Below the pieces are notes generated by a model. It did no database searches and was not told the DNA's origin. It saw only the letters and a list, made by a program, of their open reading frames with translations. DNA of 64,000 bases from contig CM034412.1 of assembly GCA_019925095.2 (NCBI GenBank), positions 7,747,501-7,811,500 of the forward strand. Reading direction: 5' to 3'. Origin of the DNA: Dendrolimus kikuchii (lineage: Eukaryota > Arthropoda > Insecta > Lepidoptera > Lasiocampidae). Below are positions 56,430 through 64,000 of this stretch, in pieces; position 1 is the first letter of the stretch; every line of letters starts with the position of its first letter. A program made the translations under genes and the position numbers.

Positions 56430-56900
56430 AGTGGGTCATAATTCAGTTGGTTCGATTGTACAAGAAAGTCAAGTCGAATTGAGAAACGACTCCTTATGTT
56501 TGTTATGCCATTTCTCCGTCAGTTGTGGACCGATTTTCAAATGGTTTTTTAATAGAAAGAGTATACTCCTGAGGTGGTCCCATTAACACGAAGTCAGGAT
56601 CTGATGAGTGGACCAGAGCAATCGAGAGCAACCCTTGTTGAACAGCACTGAGCGGCTACTCTTCGAAAGGGAAACTTGTATACGCGTGCCAGTAGTACAA
56701 TGTTTACAGGCGCTTAAAATATTATTTCTAAAGCTATTTAAGCAACTAAAAAGTAGAAAATATGTTTTTTTAACAAAATCAAAACCCAATTCAAAATAAA
56801 ACGCAAAAAATAAATATTGTCTACAACATCTTGAAGTCAGTGTCAAGTAAAACATAAAAAACAACAACAAAATTGCAAAATGCATTGACTTCAAGATGTT
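56430..56900 (-). repeat. Dispersed repeat M, copy 2
   Basis: Reverse complement of 41740-42230 in content: 'TCAGATCCTGACTTCGTG', 'GAAAATCGGTCCACAACTGA', 'GGAGAAATGGCATAACAAAC' on the - strand, and 'CAACATCTTGAAGTC' near 56890 and 56824 in opposing orientation, so the distal end itself is palindromic. Confidence 0.5.
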
Positions 56901-56992
56901 GTAGAAAATATTTATTTTTTTGAATATCATAGAGCTTTGATTTGAATTCGATTTTGTTTTTGTTAAAAGATATATTTACATTGTCAACAACT

Positions 56993-57168
56993 ATGGCAAC
57001 GAATAACGGATTGTTTTCAAAACGGTCGCCATTTTCGAAACATAATTCGAAATACGAATGTGGACATCTCACCGCATTGTCCCGCAATCGACATCGAGCT
57101 GACGCGGCACCTCATCGATTTTATTGGATACAATTGACGTGCCTTTGTTTGCAAATGCCTTCGCTTCA
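56993..57168 (+). other. Open frame ending at a good splice donor (weak exon candidate)
   Basis: ATG with favourable context opens 58 codons plus two bases before CA|GTAAGTG at 57168/57169. The peptide ('HNSKYECGHLTALSRNRHRA') has no recognised domain. Local CpG content is raised. It may be a real first exon of an unknown gene or coincidence. Confidence 0.15.
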
Positions 57169-57199
57169 GTAAGTGTTTATTATCCAGCTTTTATATAAA

Positions 57200-58048
57200 C
57201 AATTATAGATAAATATCGAGGCGGTGTGTCATTTTGATTTGTGAAACGTATCTGCCCTTTAAATGGATTTCACATAAAGAAGAAATATAGTTTTATAATA
57301 CACCTATACCTACATGATATAATATATTCGATTCCGTAAGTCTTACTTATATGTTTCAGAACAATAAGTAAAATTATCTGCCCAAGACTTTTGGTTAAGT
57401 AAAAGTTTGGGAATTACATAATACTTATTGTTAGCGTAACGATAAGTCGGGGTAACTTGCATTTTTTCTATTCTATTCGTTTAGTGCTAATGCAACTTAT
57501 CTACAGGGCCTGTTGACACGCCGACATGAGTATAATATCCACAAACAGGATTTCTGCATAAAAGCAATCAACATCTTCCAACTACTGATGTTTTCCATCA
57601 GAATATGTTTTGTTGAAAATAATACTGTAAAGCAAAGCATCACTCCTCAAGTTCTTTTCAAAAACTCATACATAAGTCGACAATATATAGTATATTTTGC
57701 CCACATAAAAAAATAACATATTTATAAATGTATGATCCAATATTTTCCCAAGATCATTTGTGGGCGACATGAATAATGTTTTTATTTGAGTCTAAACAAA
57801 GTATGTATCTGTGGTGGTCTTTTTCTGTTCACCCATATGCAAAACAGTGTATTTGCATCCTCCGAAACCACATTCGGCCTAATTTGGATGCGCCCGCTAT
57901 CTCCGGCGAAATCGTTAAAATGCACGCACGGTAGCGAGAACTGTACAAAACACGAAACAATAAATAAATAACGAGAACAATAAATATAATTAAAAACGAC
58001 AAAAAGCGTCCGTCTGCACAACGCGGGTACAAACAGTTGCGCCTCTGT
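57200..58048. other. AT-rich DNA, no gene seen
   Basis: Overlapping frames on both strands at 57782-58060 have no recognised domain. Confidence 0.35.
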
Positions 58049-58224
58049 AAAGAGGCCCATTCACTATTCAGCAAGATAATACACCTAGCAGTCCGCCGTG
58101 CAATGCAGGACTGAATGTTGTTGCAGCCTGCATTGCGTCCTGCAACACCGAGCAGAATGCCTCTTGAGTCCTGCAAGCTCTGCAGACTGCAGGACTGCAC
58201 TACAGAATAGTGAATAGGCCTCTT
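58049..58224. mobile_element. 176-bp MITE with 22-bp terminal inverted repeats
   Basis: Left AAGAGGCCCATTCACTATTC and right (reverse complement) AAGAGGCCTATTCACTATTC differ at one of the first 20 positions. The interior is rich in CTGCAGG/TGCAGGACTG motifs that pair with one another. No coding frame and no clear target duplication. Single copy in the window. Confidence 0.7.
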
Positions 58225-60249
58225 AAGCCTATATTTTTAAGAATATTTACTTGCAATTGACTAAACTAAAACGTTCTTTATTTAATAATGAATTAAGATT
58301 CGAAATTCGCTGTCGAAAAACGATATCCGTCGAACATTTTGTCAACCGTACGTCACGTTTCCGAACGCTCCTCATTAGAGATTTTTATTTGTAAACGATC
58401 AATGGTAGCAGGGTTGAGTATCCCGTGCGTTTCGGACAACTTTTTTAAAATTCAAAAATGGAATTTAAACAAGCTGACATTTCTTAAACGTGCACCTTGC
58501 TAAAACGATTCTGGACGTGTCCTTTCATTAATTGGAGAACACAAAGTCGAAAATCGTTTGAACAAATTTGACTAAATTAAAGTGTCACAGTCTACTACTA
58601 GGGTTGTTGTCAACAATTTTTTTCATTTCATCATTACTCTGGCTGCGAAATATTATTTCTTCTAAAGAAAATCCTATCATATGTTTTGTAGAATGTACAG
58701 TAAACGGCGTTTAACGATATTATAATGATATAATGAATGACTGAATGATGTAATGAATTATATTATTTAATAATGTTAAATGTCTGAAACAACTTATTAA
58801 ACCACACCTAAAGTTAGATATTACAGTAGAAAATGTTTTATATTAATCATCTAAAGACATAGTGTTACTAAAATTTTATTCAAAAATTTATCTTGTAATA
58901 AAAAAAACAAGCTATACGACATTAGTATTTCGCCAAGAAAAACATTAAACATTATTGTAAGTATAAATAAGCCAAATTAAATGATAATAATCGTTTCATT
59001 TTTAAAGCCGTGAAACACGGATCACCTCTGCGTGAGTAGAAAGAAGCAAACTTTCATTTTGAAGTTTAACTCATCACTCACTTTATTTTTTAAAGTACCC
59101 TCTAAAAAAAATTTGTATTATCATTCCCATTTTAAAAAATTAAACAGTACTATTCTATGACAAATTGTGAAGCAGATTTTTGGGGGTAACTTAAGTGGGA
59201 ATAATAATATTAATGTGTTGTTGCGCACTTGCTCAATTTAAAAAAAAACTTATTAAAAGGCAATAGATGTAATAATATAGATGGTTTTTAATTAAGAATT
59301 AAATTTGTGTGGAAATCTGAATTTTTATTGAAATGTGACTTTTCGAGCTTCCTTGTAGTCCTGTTGCTTGACGTTAGTCCTAAAACCATGAAAGAATAAT
59401 AATATACTAACATATACAATAATTGAATTCACAATATTGTTCAAATGATAAAATGTTCAATTAGAATGAGATTTTCCTTGACGAACTTTTTGGACAATTC
59501 GTTGGTGGCGCCATCTGAATATAGGGTATTATTTAGGAGTACCTTTTTTACTCGGCTATTGTCATTCCTATAGTATTCTTTCTCCATGCTAAAACTGCAA
59601 TCTGCTTCATGCTGTGTTTACAAAAGTAGTGTTGAATATGATACAAGACATGACTTAAAGGTCTTCGATACCAGGCCAGAAAATTAAAAAAAAAAAAGTG
59701 AAGCATAGAGATCCTAATAAGGTTACGGGCGGCTAACTAAATTAAAGGTGTCTGTTGGTTGTCGCGTTGCTTTCAAATTTATTGCACCAATTAGTAGAGT
59801 CCACGTGAAAGGGTTTATCTTCAGTTTCGATCTCACTCTATTTGGGAGGTAACGGTTGATAATGGTCGGATTTCGGGGAACGTGCTCGGTTTTTTATACT
59901 CTATAAGCTTATGCCTCCGACTTCGCCGGTTTGGATTTGCCTATATAAAGGTTTAAGTAGAATGGTGTTATTCATTTCGCTACATTGCAGGCCAAGGGAC
60001 TAAGCTCGTACAACCTTGTCCAATGTGTTAAATTACTATTATTAACTATCAGCATCAGCTCAAATAAACTGGATACCTTTAATTGACATAGGATGATGGA
60101 GTTTTTATGGCAACTGGAAAAGAATTGTATCATAAAATTACATTCAGATACTACGTACAATACTAGTAGTAGTATATACTACTGCCAGTATTGGTACCAG
60201 TATACCATATGGTAGTAGTAATATTCGCCACATTGGCAGGCAAAGGATC
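58225..60249. other. AT-rich DNA, no gene seen
   Basis: No gene or recognised repeat family across 2 kb. 60160-60225 has tri-nucleotide TAG/TAC runs forming weak inverted repeats. Confidence 0.35.
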
Positions 60250-60324
60250 TTACGGCCGGTTCTTATATCGTACTATTATTCACCCACCATTAGTTAAATT
60301 TTGACATTACTTGTTGTGTACCCG

Positions 60325-60613
60325 GGTTGCCTGGAAGAGATCGCTCTAAAACGATAAGACCGCACTTTGTTCCTGCCTTTACATGAAATGACTGTAAATT
60401 TACTATATGTGTATGAGGTGAACAATATATAACAATGAACGAGTGTGCATGACAAGAGTTATGAATGTCAAAGAAGCAAGTGAGGTATGTAAGAATGGGC
60501 CTAAATGGCGCTCTGTTGTTCGTGCCTACCCCGCAAGGGAACTGGCGTGAAGTTATGTATGTATGTATGTATGTAGGTGAACAATAAATAATTTTCTATC
60601 TATCTATCTACTT
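60325..60613 (+). repeat. Dispersed repeat D, copy 3, split by an RTE end
   Basis: 'GCCTGGAAGAGATCGCTCTA', 'CGATAAGACCGC', then 'GGTGAACAATA' twice (60417 and 60576) around the RTE insertion, and the (CTAT)n tail at 60595-60612. Confidence 0.6.
60433..60575 (+). mobile_element. 5'-truncated RTE-type LINE 3' end with 16-bp duplication
   Basis: Last about 140 bp of the RTE family, ending 'GGAACTGGCGTGAAG' and (TATG)n. Flanked by GGTGAACAATATATAA (60417-60432) and GGTGAACAATAAATAA (60576-60591). Confidence 0.8.
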
Positions 60614-60690
60614 ATATGCAGCTATGTCAAATTTTAACCGATAGTAAAGCAAATGAAAGGTGGGTAAGATATAAGAAACCGTGGTTAGTC

Positions 60691-61385
60691 CATACAGCCA
60701 ATTCTGATGTATTAGACTTCATTCAATTTATTCCACAATTCTTCTGCATTGTAGATCATCGACTGTCACCGTTCAATTGAGTTCTTGTGACAATTCGAAC
60801 ACGCCACATATAATTACACAGTTGTTATTTCTCAAAACACATAATTACTACTCAAAAATTATCAATATCTGACAACTATTGTTTATTTTAGAATATATTA
60901 ACACATTTTTAGAAAATGAAACTGCATAGTACAACGTCCACTTTCAGTTCCCGCCTAAAACCACAATACTGTTAAAAGCTGTCCAATATATAATTTTAAC
61001 ATTCAGAATTTTCATTAACTTCATTTATAGTAAAATGACACATTTATTCGTCTGTATGTCACAATTGATTATTTTATATATATAGGACTAAGGCACACAT
61101 ATTCAGAAGCGAGAATGTAACAAGTTAATTGGATATTTGGAGGCCGACACACGGCGGGCGATTATAAAGATCATTACGAGCACAGATTAATAAGGTCGCT
61201 ACCGGATTTTCGATCTCATAACTGGTATACGAGATAACTATACGAGTACTGCTGTAGGTAATTACTTTTATAGACAATTTCTTTACGTATTTCAAAAGAA
61301 TTAGAACCATTTGGGAAGCGAGTTCGAAAACGCTGATATAAATAAAAAAATGTTGTGCAGTGATATTATAAAATAACAACGTTTT
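60691..61385. other. AT-rich DNA, no gene seen
   Basis: No feature recognised. Confidence 0.4.
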
Positions 61386-61630
61386 TTTTATTTGTTATTG
61401 CAGGAGTTCAGCAGACAGGCAGACGGCCCACTTTATGGAAAGCGGTTACCATCGCCTATGGACATTTGCTACACCAAATGTGCTACAAATGCGCTGCTGC
61501 TCTCTTAAGTGAGACTGGAACCTGGTCACCAATGCCGGAACACAACGCAAGGTTGTTATAGCGGCATACTCTATACCAGGGGTGGTAGCCATCCAGTCGG
61601 GCAATTGCCCTACCACCTGGCGGCCATCCA
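61386..61630 (-). mobile_element. Non-LTR retrotransposon 3' end, family C
   Basis: - strand from 'GCCAGGTGGTAGGGCAATTG' to 'GCCGTCTGCCTGTCTGCTGA', 'ACTCCTGCAATAACAAATAA' and an A-rich tail. One of the best-preserved tails; its 84-codon frame is the common decoy of this repeat. Confidence 0.55.
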
Positions 61631-63174
61631 GTTTGCCATCCATCCAAAGTTGCAAATTATTATGAAAAATGAGTAAGTAGGTATGTACTAGGAGTGACAA
61701 GACCCTAAATCGAATACTGTGTTGTTCAACGAGAATTTTTTTAATACAATTATGTTTAACAAGTGATCGCCCGTGGTCGAAATTCGACCATAATAATTAA
61801 TGTCAAAGACTATACTTCTATAATCACAGATTTCGCCAAGGCTACACTGTTAATTGGACTTGAACAATAAATAAATAAAAGATTATATATGCGTGTGTGT
61901 GTCAAATATATGGTAGTGTGTGTAATGTTTTGTTATCGATTTAATGTATTTTATGCATAATTAAAAAAAAATATTAGCATTCGTCGCTCCTTCTCTATAT
62001 AAACTATAAGTGTGCGAAATTTCATACTCCTCCGTCCGCTCAATTTTCGTAAAAAGGGGTAGGTACAAAGTTTTTGCTTAACGTATTAATATATAGATTT
62101 GTGTGTTTAGATTGTTAATTTAAAATATTTTCTGCTTTAATATTTAACTTTCGATGACCCTTAAGCTAACCAAAACATTTAAATATCAACACATAGTGTA
62201 ATTGGTGCCAAAACTGTATGGTGTATCAAAATTATCTCCTAAGAAAAAACAATAATGTACATGATTATTTGTCGCTAGCGCTACAAATCATCTTAATTTT
62301 TTTGACTTTTTTAATTAAAATAATAATAATAACAGACTTCCCAAACAATTTTGCGTAATTTAAAAATCTGCACAGTTAATCTTGTCCCTAAATATTGCGC
62401 ACTCAAAATTTAATTTTACTTACTTAAATTGTATCTAATTATTCGATAATTCTATTTTCAAATATTTTATCGCATGTGGTTTGTATCCACCTAACCGTTG
62501 TACAGATAATAATAGTATCTTGTGAATGAATGAACGAGTTTCAATTTCAACAAAAAATGCAAAAGCCCATTAATTCACAGTGCTTTATTGGCCGTCGTAT
62601 AATAAATCGGAATTCATCATCACATTCTGAAATCCCACGGGGCACCATAAATGAAGACGTAATAGATTAACTTCTGACAATGCAGGATAGTGAGTCCACT
62701 CCACTGTCATTTTTTGCATTTCGTGAATGACTGATTCCTTTATTGAATGAACTTAAAGATACATAGTTTTTTTGTCCACCTGTGTTACAAGACTTTTTCG
62801 GCGATAAAAATTTGTATTGTTGGATATTTTATTATTTATGGTCGTCGAAATTATGTCAGGTGTGTGGTACACATTGTAATACTACTAAACTTTTAAAAAA
62901 AGTATACCGTCTCTATTATTGATATATTTCCAATGGCAATTATAATTTGACTATTTTTCCTGTCTCGAGATGATGCTTTTGTGTCTGCGTTTGTAACCGT
63001 TCATCAAAAACGCATAATAATATAAAGTGGTCCAACTAACTTCTTAATCCTTAAATTACCTAATCCTTAATAAGCCATACTAATAAAAAAAATATGAAAG
63101 TGAAATTAAATGAGGCCATAGTTATTAAACTAAGCTATTATAAATTAATACAATAAAGAAAATTTAACTTAGTT
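61631..63174. other. AT-rich DNA, no gene seen
   Basis: 61985-62095 ('GTGCGAAATTTCATACTCCT', 'CCGCTCAATTTTCG', then 'GTATTAATATATAGAT') resembles a Helitron-like 5' end on the - strand. Nothing else recognised. Confidence 0.35.
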
Positions 63175-63935
63175 TTATTGTATTGTACCTAATCCCTCAA
63201 AACTATAAGTAGAATACTGAGCCTAGGTCACAGTCTTCCATGGGTAAGGTGCCTAGAAGATTGGCTCCGTTTCAGTAGCATAGCGATGGGGAGTGTGGTG
63301 GGGGGGGGGGCAAGGAGGGCATCATGCCCCGGACGCTACTCACAAAGGGGTGTCAAATGGTCCGCAAAACAAAAAATTGCTGGATAATTTTTATTTTTAT
63401 TAGAATTGATTCCTGGAAAATATTTTTTAAATTTATTGCCAGTGTAATATAAATAAATGTTAATTTGTAAATAAAAAAGAACGCTAATCATCTAAATCAA
63501 ACTGTCATAATATATTCATAATAGAAATGGCACGTCTTTTCTACTGGCAGGGCTGTGTCTGTCAGCACTTCCTTATGGCATCTACGCTGTTTGATTACAT
63601 AAATTATCTCCTTTCCTGATTTGTCTGATAAAATATGTTATAATAAATAAAAACAGTAAATTCTAGATGATCATATACATTTCCAAATCTAGTCTTGTTT
63701 TCTCAACTAAATTTTTTTTTGTCAAATTTAAAGCCTATGACTTTATTTATTTATTAATTTGCGAGTATATTTTTCATATAATATTATATGGTTTTCGAAT
63801 GGGGGAGGGGGGGGCGCTAAAAAGGTATTGTGCGCCGGGCGCGAGTTAAGCTCGCTACGCCACTGCTCCGTTTCCTCGCTGCACCGCCATACTGATTCGT
63901 TATCGTAGGCAGGTAGGCACCTGAGCTAACCACCA
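63175..63935 (+). repeat. Dispersed repeat K, copy 2, split by a hAT-like element
   Basis: The left part 63175-63264 matches 24190-24265; the right part resumes at 63874 ('CTCGCTGCACCGCCATACTG'). Confidence 0.45.
63273..63865. mobile_element. Non-autonomous hAT-like element, 593 bp
   Basis: CTCCGTTT flanks it at 63265-63272 and 63866-63873 (8-bp duplication, the hAT size). Terminal repeats CAGTAGCATAGCG and, reverse complemented, CAGTGGCGTAGCG. Contains a G10 run (63301-63310) and 'GGGGAGGGGGGGGCGC' near the right end. The 60-codon frame at 63667-63849 is inside it and is not a gene. Confidence 0.75.
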
Positions 63936-64000
63936 TAGTACTAAAATCCAAATCAATATTTATTTATAGTGAGATCTGGTATATTAATGATGTAATAAAT

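Larger units (their letters stand above)
60250..60690. mobile_element. MITE family B, copy 2, carrying nested insertions
   Basis: The left arm 'GGCCGGTTCTTATATCGTAC' ... 'AGTTAAATTTTGACATTACT' pairs with the right arm 60620-60690 ('ATGTCAAATTTTAACCGATA' ... 'GGTGGGTAAGATATAAGAA'). The same arms occur in 20640-21000. Between them lies repeat D with an RTE piece inside. Confidence 0.5.

Noticed and set aside
1..64000. CRISPR array, prokaryotic defence or phage system, operons
   Set aside because: No spaced identical repeats with unique spacers, no dense ORFs and clear eukaryotic introns and transposons; the window is nuclear insect-type DNA.

Overview
The window looks like AT-rich, transposon-dense nuclear DNA from an insect, most likely a moth or butterfly (inference). 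Reasons: one spliced animal homeobox gene with insect-like residues, no operons or dense bacterial ORFs, and many dispersed repeats of kinds I associate with Lepidoptera (a mariner with cecropia-type residues, R1-, RTE- and jockey-type non-LTR remnants, Helitron-like elements ending in CTAG, tRNA-derived SINEs). Organism assignment rests on pattern recognition only; no search was run.

The only host gene I can support is an msh/Drop/Msx-class homeobox gene on the + strand. Two coding exons are visible, 16554-16741 and 18051-18299. They are separated by a 1309-bp intron that splits the homeodomain between residues 44 and 45. The N-terminal part is not identified; a weak candidate first exon lies at 12569-12655. 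The DNA upstream (about 6.7-7.2, 11.4-12.3 and 15.3-16.5 kb) and downstream (about 27.5-29.8 kb) is largely free of recognised repeats and could hold regulatory DNA, which is inference.

Region by region. 0-16.5 kb: gene-poor DNA with Helitron-like elements (1022-1358, 2241-2690, 7230-7803, 8052-8520, 13044-13355), SINE and non-LTR 3' ends, and a three-level nested insertion at 10441-11075. 16.5-18.8 kb: the homeobox exons and 3' UTR. 19-27.5 kb: SINEs, palindromic MITEs, a Helitron-like element and two RTE 3' ends with clear target-site duplications. 27.5-34.9 kb: a quiet stretch, a Helitron-like element with a hAT-like insertion, and an unclassified repeat carrying a SINE and an RTE piece. 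35.05-36.35 kb: a 1.3-kb alternating purine-pyrimidine array, mostly a GTGCGT hexamer, growing from the 3' end of a SINE. 36.7-45.9 kb: more Helitrons, a 57-bp minisatellite, an R1-type remnant and many copies of one non-LTR tail. 46.1-48.2 kb: a broken jockey-type element on the - strand. 54.2-56.9 kb: a 1290-bp mariner with both terminal repeats, TA duplications and a D,D34D triad but two in-frame stops, sitting between inverted dispersed repeats. 57-64 kb: MITEs, a second three-level nest (60.25-60.69 kb) and a 593-bp hAT-like element with an 8-bp duplication.

I found no tRNA, rRNA, CRISPR or prokaryotic system. The best unusual signals are the hexamer array, the nested insertions that can be dated relative to one another, the unclassified repeat at 30.8-32.1 and 51.6-52.0 kb, a repeat whose internal block is inverted between copies, and a recent-looking family of RTE 3' ends, one of them inside the homeobox intron.
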